In this document: positions 34,434 through 47,325 of the stretch, piece after piece
How positions within the stretch are numbered: the first letter of the stretch is position 1
Layout: each line of letters opens with the position of its first letter
Notes under the pieces: generated by a model
The model's database searches: none
Told to the model about the DNA's origin: nothing
What the model saw: only the letters and a program-made list of their open reading frames with translations
Translations under genes and position numbers: made by a program
Source: Atrina japonica
Taxonomy: Eukaryota; Mollusca; Bivalvia; Pterioida; Pinnidae
NCBI GenBank assembly: GCA_030159075.1
Contig: BROG01000073.1
Span: 1,676,501-1,740,500, forward strand
Reading direction: 5' to 3'
DNA length: 64,000 nt

Positions 34434-34760
34434 CAACAAGAGTTGTCAGAAGACGATGCAGCACTATATCTCGATTTTTTTTTAACTTGGCACATTTTTG
34501 ATTGTTTTTAAGGAGGAGGTCAAATGAAACTGTTTCTCCTCATATTTCAAAAGTTATGGGCTGAGTGGTTAGAGCATCATGCTTTGAACCATGAAGTCAC
34601 TTCTGGTCAGTGCAAGTTTGAACCCAAGCTGATTTTTGTGAGAAAGTTTGCCAGTTTATTTGTGGACTGGTATATATTGTAACCAGGTTCTCTCCTCCAG
34701 CATTACAAACTGGCTGCCACCACATAACTTGAAAGTTGTTGAGTGTGTGGTGTAAAATTT
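34434..34760 (+). mobile_element. Second-family tRNA-derived SINE next to a dispersed repeat head
   Basis: 'ACAAGAGTTGTCAGAAGAC' (from about 34437) is shared with 18150-18560. From about 34557 a tRNA-like head follows, with A-box-like TGAGTGGTTAGAGCAT and B-box-like GTTTGAACCC. The body contains 'GTTCTCTCCTCCAGCATTAC'. It differs from the SINE family at 903. Ends and duplication were not resolved. Confidence 0.55.
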
Positions 34761-35094
34761 AAATCAAACTTTATAGTCAAGATAAAAGTTTTTAAAATTA
34801 GGTCAAATGATTATCTTTGTCACAAAGTCAGAAGTCAAGGGCTATAATCATATGAATTACACATGTAATTACTAAAATATCAAAACTATATTCCCTATTG
34901 TCAAAAGTAGTAGTCAATGCTGATGTTTTAAAAAAGTAATTCAAGGCATTATCTGCAAATGAAGGTCATGGCACCATGATTGTCCATCTGAAAGGCTTAT
35001 TATAAGGATTACACATTTAAAAATTGGTCCTAGCTTCTCATCACTGACAATTTGTGTTTTCATGTGTATCTAATTTAGTTTATCTATTGAGCAA

Positions 35095-35252
35095 ATAGGG
35101 TTCTTAAACTGCTGACATCTACTGCGACACGGGACCTCAAGTTTACTGTCTCATCCAAAGGACAGGAAACCAACCTGCCGCCAGCTGGACTCGAACTCAC
35201 GACCTCACGATCAAGAGTCGAGGGTGCTACCGACTAAGCCAGGCCGGCTTGA
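35095..35252 (-). mobile_element. Truncated copy of the 903-type SINE
   Basis: The tRNA-like head (right end, reverse of 'GCCGGCCTGGCTTAGTCGG'-type sequence) and part of the body ('GACACGGGACCTCAAGTTTA', 'CCTGCCGCCAGCTGGACTCG') are present. The LINE-like tail is missing, so the 3' part of the element is lost. Confidence 0.75.
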
Positions 35253-36150
35253 AAACTTGTGTAAATAATACTACCGGTGATCATACTGCCCCAACTTCAT
35301 GTGACCGAGTCTTATTACTCACATAAAATTAACACAATTCAAAGTTTTATAAATTTATTAAATTTCGTAAGTTCAAAATATATATATATGTTTAATGCTA
35401 CATGTCCACTTTTAGATCTCAAGGAGTTGTAGAATATTAACCAGTACAAATATATCAGGAAAAGAATTCCTATTTAAATGTATAAGTTAAAGGGGAGTAA
35501 CTCATACACAAGGGGATATAATTTTCCACTTGTGCAGAACTTTTCTTTTTGTAGATCATATACTTGTAAGCAAAATTCATAAAATGCACTCCAGTGCTGC
35601 AAAAGGATTTTACATGAAACTTTACAGGAATGTACAATACCTTACCCTGACCAAGAGTTGTTATTTTTCCAGTTGGTTAGATTTTAAAGATTACAACAAT
35701 GGTATGCTGATCATTTATTTCATTATTATCTATTAATTCTTATGATTAGATCTAAATATAGATCTAATCATTAGAATTAACAGATAGTGCAAGCTCTGAA
35801 AATTATGACTTGAGTAATGCTTGAAACAATCAAGAGAGCTTGATTCACACTGTTAAGTTTATGCCATATAAAAATAAAATACACCTTTTATACTTCTTAT
35901 ACATCTGTGGTCCTTGAAAATTGTTCACATGTTCATTAGTTAATACACTGCAAGGTTATTGAGAATAATTTTAAGTCAGACTGTTTGGGGGCTGTAGTTA
36001 TAAAAATGTTTAAAGAACAACTTCTGGAACATTTATGGTTTAGAGTTTAATGGAAATATGACACTAGTGCTAGTGCATGATTTACTTGAATTAAACAAAT
36101 TCTAAAATTCTGATTTAACATTGACAAGTTCCCTAGAGAAAACAAGTACT

Positions 36151-36544
36151 GATATGATAGACTAAAACTATTGGATATGAGATGTTATAGACTAAAACTA
36201 TTGGATAGATGTTATAGACTAAAACTATTGGATAGGAGATGTTATAGACTAAAACTATTGGATAGGATATGTTATAGACTAAAACTATTGGATAGGAGAT
36301 GTTATAGACTAAAACTATTGGATAGGAGATGTTATAGACTAAAACTATTGGATAGGAGATGTTATAGACTAAAACTATTGGATAGGAGATGTTATAGACT
36401 AAAACTATTGGATATGAGATGTTATAGACTAAAACTATTGGATAGGAGATGTTATAGACTAAAACTATTGGATAGGAGATGTTATAGACTAAAACTATTG
36501 GATAGGAGATGTTATAGACTAAAACTATTGGATAGGAGATGAAA
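36151..36544 (+). repeat. 30-bp minisatellite (13 copies), open in one frame
   Basis: The unit GATGTTATAGACTAAAACTA plus TTGGATAGGA is almost identical across 13 copies; one copy is about 3 bases short. Because 30 is a multiple of three the array reads as an open frame of CYRLKLLDRR repeats, but no promoter, splice or conservation evidence makes it a gene. Confidence 0.95.
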
Positions 36545-36719
36545 TGAGATGGGTGAGTTATTTTTCAATAGTTTGAGACTTTTACTAGTTACTAGTTATA
36601 TAAATCTATTCTTCCAAAATAGGAATTTATTACATTTTTTACTCTCTTTAAAAAAGAAATTCTAAATTCTACATATGATGTAGTTAAGCAACTTGTCTGG
36701 TGAGTATAAATAATGTAAT

Positions 36720-39230
36720 GCTATAGTTTACTCCCCTTATTTCATTAAGTTTGAATAACGTCCCCACGCAATTTGTAATAATGACGCAATTTTTAATAAA
36801 ATTTCAAAGTCTCCAAGATTCATTACAAATTTAGGGGGCAGCGTTTCAGATGGTTGCTTCAAGATGCATTGTAACCAATTTAATGAAAAAGATCGATTCG
36901 AACCCACAATGATGATTTGTAAAAAAATTATTTCAATGTGCTTTTTTCAACAACGACAGAACTGGCGTAATTTGTAATAAATCTTTAATACTTCAATTCT
37001 CTTTATAAAAGTCTACGTGACAAGGGATGATCTAGAATTTTTCAATATTTCATAACTTCAGTTGATAATATAAAATTAATTAAAGAATTAGAAAATTTAT
37101 TACAAATTGCGTTGATGACATCTTATGCAAAATGCAAATCAGCCGCAATCTGTTATAATTCTCTGAAGTTTCTTTTAAAGATATTACATTTCCAATTATT
37201 TAAAATGGGGTTGCGTATAAGTTGTACAATAGTATTTAAGTTCTCTCCCTACAGTATTCTTTGCACTGCATATCACACAGAGCAGTTGTACACATGTTAC
37301 TAATATAAACTCGAGAGAGGGTTGTTATACACAAAATATTTTTGTACTCTTGATATATTTAACAGAAAAGAGTATATCTTCATTGTCAGATAGACATATC
37401 ACCAAGAATTTGTAATACATTTTAAAAATCCATTGATAAGTTAATGATTACTAGAATACTATGTATTTAGGCCAGAATATGTATTAAGATATCTAGAGCT
37501 AGTGATTGTAGATTGTGTTGACGATAAAATGGAAGGTTTGGAGATTTATTACAAATTGCGTCAGATTTGTATTTTGTGAAATATCGCATCAACGCACTTT
37601 GTAATAAACTTCTAAAACTTATATTCAAAGTATAATATCATTTCATGTTATCAATCTCAGTTATAAAGTGTTAGAAAAAACTAGATCCGCCCTTGTCATG
37701 CAATTTTTGAAGAGAAAAGAAACTTTAGAGATTTATTACAAATTGTGTCAGTTTTCGTATTGTTTTAAAATGCAAAACAACACAATTTGTAAACAGAGGC
37801 CCATGGGCCACATCGCTCATCTGAACAGCTGTGTTGGTATCTTACAAATATGGGAATCTCAAATTTACAAATTTTTTTAACTTTCCTTGGGAGTGGAAGA
37901 GACTTAATGAATGGAAATGACAAAGCCGGAAAGATGTCAAAAACATGTCAAAAATTAATTTTCCAGTTTATTTCAAAACAGGAAGTTGGATCATGCATCC
38001 ATGTAAATCACTCAGATGCAATTAGTTTCTCAATCCATGTAGCAATTCTGGAGAAGATTTTCAAAGAGTGTGTGAAAAAATACCCCTTCCTTCTTTTTGC
38101 AATATAAAAAATTCATAAAAAAATTCAAAAAATTAAATTTCAGCAAAATTCTTTCAGGATACCATTTCTCTACCTAATTACATGTAAAACATACTAAATT
38201 AATACATCATCATGAATAAATGAGGAAAAAATAAAATATATCATACAAAAAGAATGAAAATGTGTAAAAAGTCGTCAAAAACACATCAAAATTTTATTTT
38301 CCGATTTCTATGAAATTAACAAACTTGAATCATACATCTATGTAGATCACTCAGATACAATTACTTTTTCAATCCATGCAGCGGTTCTGGAGGAGAAGAT
38401 TTCTAAACAGGGATACCCCCTGGGGCCTCTTTTGCCCCAACCTGGATCCACCCCAGGGCCAATCTGGCCGAAATGAAGAAACTTGGTAGAGGACCATGAG
38501 TACTTGCTTCCTATACAATTTCATCAAAATCTCTTGAGCGGTTTTGGAGAAGAAGACAAAAATGTAAAAATTACCTTCCCCCACCTCACCTCAGTCTAAA
38601 AAAATTCAAAAACTTAAATTTCAGCAAAATTCTTCCAGGAAAGCATTTATCTACCAAACCCATGTTAAACACATAAAATGAATACATCATAATGACTAAT
38701 AGGGGAGAGAATCAAAGAAATCATACAAAAATAAATGAAAATGACAAAGTATAAAAAGACGTCAAAAACATGTCAAAATTTTTTTTTCTGATTTCTACAA
38801 AATTTACAACTTGAATCATACATCTATGTAGATCACACTACTATTTTTTCAATCCATGCAGCAGTTCTGGAGGAGAAGATTTCTACAGAGGGGTACCCCT
38901 GGATCCACCCCAGGGTTGATCTGGCCTAAATATACAAACTTGACAGAGGACCTTGGGTACTTGCTCATAAAATTGAAAGTTTGGAAATTTATTACAATTT
39001 GTGTCAGATTTGCATTTTGCGAAAGTTCGCATCAACGCAGTTTGTAATAAACTTCTAAAACTTATATTCAAGGTATAAAATCATTTCATGTTATTGATCT
39101 TGGTTATAAACTGTTCAAAATACTAGATCCACCCTTGTTACATACATATTCATAGAAAACAAAACTTTAGAGATTTATTACAAATTGCATCGGTTTTGTA
39201 ATTGTTGGAATATACAATTGACACAATTTT
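36720..39230. repeat. Composite repeat block with recurring TTATTACAAATTGCGT motifs and element units
   Basis: 'TTTATTACAAATTGCGT' or its reverse complement occurs near 36770, 36970, 37100, 37550, 37600, 37735, 38990, 39040 and 39180. A roughly 100-bp segment at 37554-37650 is repeated at 38985-39090. Between these copies (37793-38965) lies the AGAGGCCCATGGGCC-type element described for 62125-63885, including two body units (about 38230-38480 and 38700-38950). The arrangement looks like insertion of that element into, or duplication around, an older repeat. Confidence 0.6.
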
Positions 39231-39771
39231 TGGAGATTGATCTAGAAAATGAAGGCGATAAAATCATAGAACATGATAGCAGTTATATGCTGTAACACTC
39301 TAGATTATTTATATAAAGAAACAGAGAAATGGCTGTCAATAAACTAAGGTATGACCAATAAGTTTGAAATTCAAAATTAGAAGTAATAAATATTTCAGTG
39401 AGAAAAGTTGGTATCACAGGTAAATCAAATAAGCTGGTCAATAGGAACAAGGACTGAATTTGATTATCAACATACTAGATACTGAAATACTCATTTATAA
39501 ATATAAACCAAAATATAAGAAAGTAGTCTATAGCTCTTGACTAAATTACATTATAATAACGTTATAGCCTCTTAGTTATATATATCATTGGAAACTCCAC
39601 ATAAAGAAATAAACCATGAAGTGAAAAGTATAAAATCAAATAGATCTTATCAACAGATTTGGATTCTTAATCTGATAAGTCCCAGCCAATACTTTGATAT
39701 GTCATTCAAAAGAAAAGAGAACCTGCACATAATATGATTAATGAGAGTTATCTCCCTCAAATGCTTCTTGT

Positions 39772-39890
<119 letters not shown>

Positions 39891-40174
39891 CATACATAAC
39901 AGTAAGACTAGTGAGATATCTGTAGATATGAGTTATCAAGTTAATCCCTCTAACTGTAACAAGTGCTCTACACAATCAAGTAACAAGATGTCCAAGGGGC
40001 AGTCACCAGAGTCTAATGATGTATATACATTTTTAAGAGGCTGTCAGCAAACTGGATTTCTCTGCATGAAAGTGATGTTTGAAAATCTTGATCCCCAAAC
40101 AGGATCAAGTAAAAAAAATCTAAAAGGTTAGGTTAAATGGCTTATGAGATAATTTAAGCATAGACACTACAGGA

Positions 40175-40490
40175 ACTGTCATTATTCAATCTTAAGCACT
40201 GTAACTCCTGAATAGTGAAAGTGAAAATTGTCAATATCAAAATTGCCCCCCATTTTGTCATCAGTAACACTTATTAAAATTTTAAAAGCTTCAGTTGAAT
40301 GCTTCACGAGTTAATGCACAGACAAGTTTGAAAATGCCAATTTTCAATCTTTCAAGAACCATAACTCCTGATTGGTAAAGTGAAAATCGTCGATATTGAC
40401 CTTGAGCTCCAGTTTGTCATCAGTAAAAACATATATCAAAATTTGAAAAATTTGGGTTGTACAGTTCATAGTTTATTGCATGAACACTAT
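40175..40490. repeat. Tandem duplication of a ~170-bp repeat
   Basis: Two diverged copies share 'TAACTCCTGA(A/T)', 'GGTAAAGTGAAAAT(T/C)GTC', 'TTTGTCATCAGTAA' and 'CAAAATTTGAAAA'-like segments at about 40200-40290 and 40370-40450. No coding content. Confidence 0.6.
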
Positions 40491-40794
40491 TTGGCAGCCA
40501 TCTGCCCGCCCACTCTACCTACAAACAACTGATTTTTCCTATGGAAATCAAGTTAAAAATAAATTGTACATCAGACAAATTTTTGGTAAATATTTTTATG
40601 CTACATCTTTTGCTATTTACACTTTCTCTTTATCTATCGAATTTTTAAAGATAGTAGCCAAAAACATGAAAAAAAAACACTTGAAAGGGAATAAAAGCCA
40701 TTTTTTATGGGGGTGGGAGAGAGGGGGCAGAAGTATGTTTGTGCCCCTCCCCCCACTTTTTGACCTAATTCATGCAGCACAATTTTTTTTAATT

Positions 40795-40973
40795 CAGTAA
40801 AACCTGCTATAGCAGCCACCTCTATATAAGGATTACCTGTTTATAAAGTCCAGTTTTTTCAAGTTTCTTGACTGCATACTTCAACTAAATTGAACCTGTG
40901 TATAAGGGTCACCTGCACATAAAGGTCAATATTTTCTGGTCCCTTGGGTGGCATTTATATACAGGTTTCACTG
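40795..40973. mobile_element. 179-bp Tc1/mariner-like MITE, copy 1
   Basis: The ends are CAGTAAAACC and GGTTTCACTG. The interior ('CTGCATACTTCAACTAAATT', 'TATAAGGGTCACCTGCACAT', 'TTTTCTGGTCCCTTGGGTGG') is nearly identical to the copy at 48873. The right flank is TA; the left TA has been lost. Confidence 0.85.
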
Positions 40974-40979
40974 TACTTG

Positions 40980-43900
40980 ATTTTACATTATCAACACATC
41001 TGAAATTCAGAGACAGGCTTCACGGGAACTTCCAAAAATCAAAATTTTCTGGATTCCCTCATCCAACTCTGCACGCATTTGTGTTTGCTTATACTCAATT
41101 TATTTTTGATAAATGATACGTATGTCAATTTAATGCAATATTTGGTCGGAATAAAAACGAGTCGCAATGTGATAATTAACTCTCTGGGCTTTAATAATTG
41201 AACATTTCTGGGAAGCATACCCTGGGCCACGGGGAAATGGCAATTTTTGTGTCTGGAAGATAGAGGATGCTTCACCGAAGTTCCGAATTAATCCATCAAC
41301 GATATTTTGACAATAAAGGGGTAATAATTTAATGTATGAAGGATACCAGGCCAAAAATCTGTCCCGATTTTGTAACTTTTTTTGCTGATCCAACCTCCTT
41401 ATGAGAAGGACAATCAAAGTGGTTTATTAGCAGACTGCCATGTGTATTTTTGCATCTGGATGCAGAAAAAAGGGATTCCAAATTAAAAAAAAACCTCTAC
41501 CCCTATACTATATTGCCTCACAATTAATCCAACACTTAGAAATATGTGCAGTGATGAGGTAGAGAGTGAGAGTTGATAAGATAGGTGTAAAACATTTCAT
41601 TTTTCTATAAAAAGTTGAAAAATAAAACACAAATTTCCCCAAATTTTCGTGCCTTGCTCCGTTACTTTATTTACAACACTTCAACTTGAAATCATCACTC
41701 TGCTATTGATGAGGTATGCATTGCATAAAGTTTTAATATAAGTTTAAATTTTAATTTCCAAAGTATAAATAAGTTTAATTAATTTCACCAGCCTCAAACC
41801 TAACCCCTTTTAAAACCACCTTTTGATTTTCTTCATACACCACTGCATAAAGAACACACCATTTCCACATGCATGGCATCTTGTCACCCCCCTTTGAAAA
41901 TTCCAGCATCCACCTCTGTAATCCTTTCTCAATATTTTTGTGCCCCCCTTTCTGGACCCAGCTATGCCACTGAAAGGGGAAATAACTCCCATCTGAAATA
42001 TTTTGTAAGCAAGGTTTTGAATTTCGCGCAAGGTTGGTTATGAATTGTCTTTCTGATACTTCATAAGTGTAAGGTATTTTATTCACAGGTATTTAATTTC
42101 ACAGAATTTTTATTGACCGTGAATATAGCGACATTAAATCCCCCACGAATAAAAGCAACTATACAGTAGTATGTGCAAACTTGACACTTTGACAGCATAC
42201 ATGCTTTCATGCTGTATGCAGTTTCATTGAAATCTTTTTCAACAAATATGAATTTATGAATGCAAGGGGTTTATACATCATTTTCAAATTTTTCTGTTCT
42301 GTTTAGATTTGTCAGGTTATTTTTTAGACAAGTCTTTTTTATTTGTTTACTAGTAATTTTCTTTTTGTTGAAAATAAATTAGATCATACTGAGATATATC
42401 TCACAGACACCGACCTATACTTTTCACATCAAGTGCTTGTTAAAGGAACAACCACCAATACATTTTGGGGTAGAACCTGGTGCTTTTAGTAAGGTCCAAC
42501 ACTTTGAAAGGAAATGCTGATTCAATTGCATATGTGTATGCCTCATATACTTTTTCATTTCTATAAAAAAAATACCTGTATTCCATGTGTATTAGGATCA
42601 ATGGTCAACAAAAGGAATACAAAAGTTTCAGTTATAGAATCTATCTTGTAACCATTTCATTCCTAAATCAATTGTAACCAATCTACAAATGACAATGAAC
42701 AATGTATGCCCTAGAATCATCTGTAAGTAGATAATCAAAAATTGAATATTTAAATATAAAACTACCATTTTAATATTCTGTCACATGGTCTAGTACCTGT
42801 ATATTATGCAGTGTAGCATCATTTTATAATAACTAATCAACACTGATAGGGTAGGTCCGACATAGGAGAATTTCTCTTTAATATAGTAAGGTCAATTTTA
42901 TTTTCTAATAAATGTACTAGCTGTTCAACTATTTAATCTTTGACACTTTTAAATATCCACACACTTACCTGAGAACATGAAGTTATGTCTGTTTACATGT
43001 TATATGGACAGGACCAGTAATCAGTTGTACTTAATTTGACATTTCTGATGCATAAGTCCCAGATTGTGGTGGCATATTGTCACAAACACATTCTTTTAAA
43101 ATAAAACTGGTGTTCTTCTGTATTAAAACCTGAGGTTAAACCTAAATCTTTTGTAATGAAAAACTAAATATGTTCGAGTATTCTAATCGAACAATGCAAT
43201 CATTACCCATGAATACCTTTACTTCCTGCACAGACTTTTAAATTTAGCGGCGTGGCATTTCCACTCTCGCCATGATAGGAGAACGTTGTAAAATTTTGTT
43301 GATGTAGAAGCACTTTGATACAGACTGTGCTTCTTATGGAGGGGAACTACATCCTACTAAATCGGAGTAAGGAGCGTTCCCAGATTTTTTTAGTCATGTG
43401 AGGTACCAGCCAAGCAATACAGTGCCTGGAACTTTTATGACATTCATTTACAACATTATGTTGGTGGCGGATCAATGAATTTTAACTAAGAGGTTTTCAT
43501 GTTTCATTGGATTTACTAAAGTCACTGAACTGGGTTTTCGTAGAACAAACGGTGCGGTAGAGTGTTTGTATTGACAGTTGTATTACCGACTGATATATTT
43601 TGTATACCGTGAAGTAGTAGCTGAAAAAAACTGTTCAAACCGGAAGTGAATGTGCTTTTCTTGACTTTGGTATTGTTTATCAAGATTTGAATCTAAAGAC
43701 AATTTTTTTTTCATTATTATATTTTTGTGCCTAGTCTGACATTAGATTAGAATAAGTAAGATTTTTGTAGTAACAATTTTTGTTTTGGTTACTAGTTTAA
43801 AATTATATTTTGAATATTTATATGAAATTATTTTGAGAATATCTATAAAATTTCATGTAGTTTATATTGGGTATTATTATATCATTCATTGTGAATAATC

Positions 43901-43990
43901 ATATCATTTTTTGGGTTATATGATTTTTATTTTTGGATCTTTGATATTTGTTGTTTAAGTTTCATTTATTTTGTTGTTTATTAATAAATT
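40980..43990. other. Intergenic, nothing recognised
   Basis: About 3 kb of AT-rich sequence. Short open frames have no family resemblance, and no bounded element or RNA gene was identified. Confidence 0.5.
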
Positions 43991-44090
43991 TATTTATTTG
44001 TAAATTAAATCTTAGTTGTTTGTTGGTTGGAATCACCGCTCTTTCCCGTTACACATATACTCAGGCTTGCACATCAGAAATGTAAAAAAT

Positions 44091-44276
<186 letters not shown>

Positions 44277-44352
44277 TGATCTTGATTACAATATGATATT
44301 CCATCTACTACTTAATCCTCACAACTCACTTTGGAAATTGGAAAACAGATGA

Positions 44353-45600
44353 TTACTAAATTTTGGTTTGATTCATTGGGTTGACTAATGCTAAAATAAC
44401 TAAATTGATTTTTGCATGGCTTTAAACAGTAGGCTTTTTTTTTTCATGATCTTTCTAAATGTTTTGAAAATCCAAAAAATTCAATGTAGATGGGTGATTG
44501 CAATGTTATATAAATGCTTACAATATATTATGCTTACAATGATATCACAAGTCAAAGGTACAAAATACATGTATTCAAAAAGGTAGGCTAGGCCTATCAG
44601 ACATTAAAGTGAAGTACTCTTAGAAGTGTCTGTGAGACAAAACTGAAAATTACTGAAATAAAGATATGTCATAGTAGAATTGGAAAAACTTAAAGATATG
44701 AATCATGGACATGTGTAATTTACATTTACCTGCTACATTACAACCCATCACATTTTTATAATGGAATGCTCTAAAATAATGGCATCATGATTTGTAAAAA
44801 TGAATAATAGTGTTGTAACATAGGAAAGCCGATATATGATATCAAAATCTGATGCCACAAAGGTATGCTTCAGTGAATCAACGTTATACTTCTGTTTTAG
44901 TTATGCAAAAACATATTTTTAAGATTGGTTCTTGTTGCTTTTTCAATATTTTGAGAATAAATAAGAAAAGACTCAAATTTTCCAATTTCTGAAGTGAGTC
45001 GCACGGACAGTATTTAATTTAGCTTACTGCAACTGAAATCATGACAGAAACACATATATAAGACTTGATATATATCACTTTATATAAAATAGGATACATA
45101 TCACTTTATTTTCTTTTATTGTGTACACCAATGTTCATTTCATTTCATTATTGTGTTTGTAACATTTCATTTTTGCAGCTATTTGTTGTAGTTTCACAAA
45201 AAATCATAATTCAAATGTCCTTCCTACCAATCTTTTTCACTTGATTTTAACCCTTTATATACCACTGCCGCATATAAGTGTCATTTTAAATATATGTGCC
45301 AAAAATTGTAAACTTGATTTTGTGGATATATGCCATCTGTACTGATATAACTAGTACATGTACAAAATTTAGATTTAAAATAGGAAATTTACTATAGTTT
45401 TATTAAGTATGAATACACAACCAATCTGTAAAACAAAACAGACATCTCATCATCTAAACCATTTGGGCAATGATATATGCTCATTTTACACAAATAAACG
45501 TACTTTGTCACTGAAGTAAGTAGCCAATAGTATAATAGTGATGATCATTTTAAAGCAAGGCTAATTCAAAGAATCAATAGTATTAGCGTAACACAAATAA
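44353..45600. other. Intergenic, nothing recognised
   Basis: AT-rich sequence without supported features. Confidence 0.5.
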
Positions 45601-45601
45601 A

Positions 45602-46080
45602 TACAGTATAACTTTGATGAGTTGAATTTTTCAATGAGTTTCTTGATGTTTCGAACTATTGTCAAAGTCTCGAATAATTTTGTTAGTGGTATTCAACACA
45701 ACTTACAGACATTTTATAACTCTAACTTTTATGAGTCAATTTTCTCAATGTTTTGGGCCCATTTCTTTAAAAACAACGAAAATTCCTACATATAATTCAA
45801 AGTCAATATTTCCATATGTACGGAATTGTCCAATGACAATTATTCTCCTTCACATAAACTTTCAATCTTTTAATTTCACAAAAATTAAATTAAATTTAGC
45901 ACTAATTATTAATTCTAATGATCGTATATGTCTTAAATGGTTTCGAAGCAGTCATATACACCTTATAGAAACTCTGAAACTAAAAAATATGATTCTTGGT
46001 TACCATCCATGAGCCAAAGTTCTGATTTCGAACTCTTCCAGATGGTTCCTTGAACTTTGACTCATTAGAGTTCTATTGTA
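45602..46080. mobile_element. 479-bp TA-flanked TIR element (pogo/Tc1-like MITE)
   Basis: The left end TACAGTATAACTTTGATGAG faces a right end whose reverse complement is TACAATAGAACTCTAATGAG. About 16 of the first 20 positions agree, and similarity continues past this. Both ends terminate in TA, fitting Tc1/mariner/pogo insertion. Subterminal 'TCGAA' motifs recur. The 117-codon open frame inside resembles no transposase. Confidence 0.7.
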
Positions 46081-46099
46081 TTAACTGACAAAAACACTT

Positions 46100-47292
46100 T
46101 AAAAATTAAATTACTTTAGATGTATGTCCGACCAAGTACAGGGATTAAAATCATCAACATGTGGGTCTGGTAAAAGGACCCATTCCCAATGCAAAATCAG
46201 CTATATTTTCCCCAATTTTGAGCAAACAATTCCAAATTATGTTCACCATCATGTACCTAACTTTTGATACAAAGACAAAAAAGAAATGCTGAATTAATGA
46301 ATTCATACCATCATGTCTTCGGATAAAATCCATGTTGTCAGTTAAATAAAGAGATAAATGAACCACAAGTTTTATATCTTTATTTCTAATTTTATTAATA
46401 GTCAAAAAAATACATTTAATACTATTTTTTAAAATCATTGTGACAGAGAATTTCCAACTGAAAGGATACAGGACCCTTTCCAAAAAAGGTTCATTTGCCC
46501 CTGAAATATGGTGAGTCTAGTCGTAGAAATGAAATAGATATGGCAAAGACAAATAAAATCGAAAAAGGGAAATAACTCTTAAAAACTGGAGGGATTGGAA
46601 CGCAATTTTTGAATGCAACACTGTCTACTAAAAATATATGTCTGCACCAAATATGGAAGCCTAATTGAAGAAATAAGAAAGATACAATGTGTGGCCCAGC
46701 CAAGGTAAAGGGGAAGCAGTAAGTGACTTATACCTGTAAATGGATTCGAGTAAGAGCCTTTTTCAAGTCTAAAAAGTTTCTACACTTTTAGTAAAACTTA
46801 AAAGAATTTTTGTACATACATTGTGTTTTAAGTGTTTTAGACAATATAACATCAAGCCCGTACCTACAATATGTCAGAAATGATTCGTGTAGAAATCAGT
46901 TATTTTAGGACAGTTGCATTTGTTTACCTACACAATTTTTTTTTAATTCAAAGTGTAAATTTACCCTTGGAAAAGGGAATATTTCTTTTAAAAAGAAGTT
47001 TTTGTGCTTAGCTTTGAAAAAGGAAAAGGTTGTCAGAATGTATCAAAAGGAATTATCAAATACCTACAATAAACAGGATCTTATCAAATTCCTTTTCATA
47101 TAAACATTCCTTTTTTCCAGGTAATATCTGTTGACATATTCAAAGGTCTGTTAAGTAAATTTATCCAACACTAAAATAAGTATATCAGCAACTTCTAAAC
47201 ACCTGGATCAGACTGGTCATGTAAAATGTTCCAAATTTTTCACGTGTGGACTGAATAAGAACTGAAAGACTTGGGGAAGAGAACTCCACAAA
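46100..47292 (-). other. CCDC25: CCDC25 3' UTR and 3' flank
   Basis: Sequence downstream of the CCDC25 stop codon. Minus-strand AATAAA-type hexamers occur around 46378-46400, giving a possible 3' UTR of about 0.9 kb. No further exon or bounded repeat was seen. Confidence 0.35.
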
Positions 47293-47325
47293 TTACATAA
47301 AATCATCCGAGTCATATCCAGTATC
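47293..47325 (-). CDS. CCDC25: CCDC25 terminal exon
   Basis: The acceptor is TTTTTCAG|GAT. The exon encodes [10 protein letters not shown] and stop TAA (47295-47293). The acidic DSDxFM terminus is the family ending (human DGNDSDEFM). Confidence 0.93.
   Translation of the reverse strand, partial: DTGYDSDDFM

Noticed and set aside
36151..36544. CRISPR-like array (also considered for 6650-7735, 52730-53290 and 54620-55215)
   Set aside because: The units are contiguous with no unique spacers and no cas genes; the genome is eukaryotic. These are minisatellites.
41039..42086. Overlapping short frames of 73-103 codons
   Set aside because: No family resemblance, no convincing splice borders, composition like the AT-rich background.
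45659..46012. 117-codon open frame on the plus strand
   Set aside because: Lies within a TIR element, is AT-biased, and shows no transposase or other family motif.
46154..46703. Minus-strand frames of 109 and 70 codons downstream of CCDC25
   Set aside because: Hydrophobic, AT-driven sequence in the probable 3' UTR or flank, with no recognisable motif.
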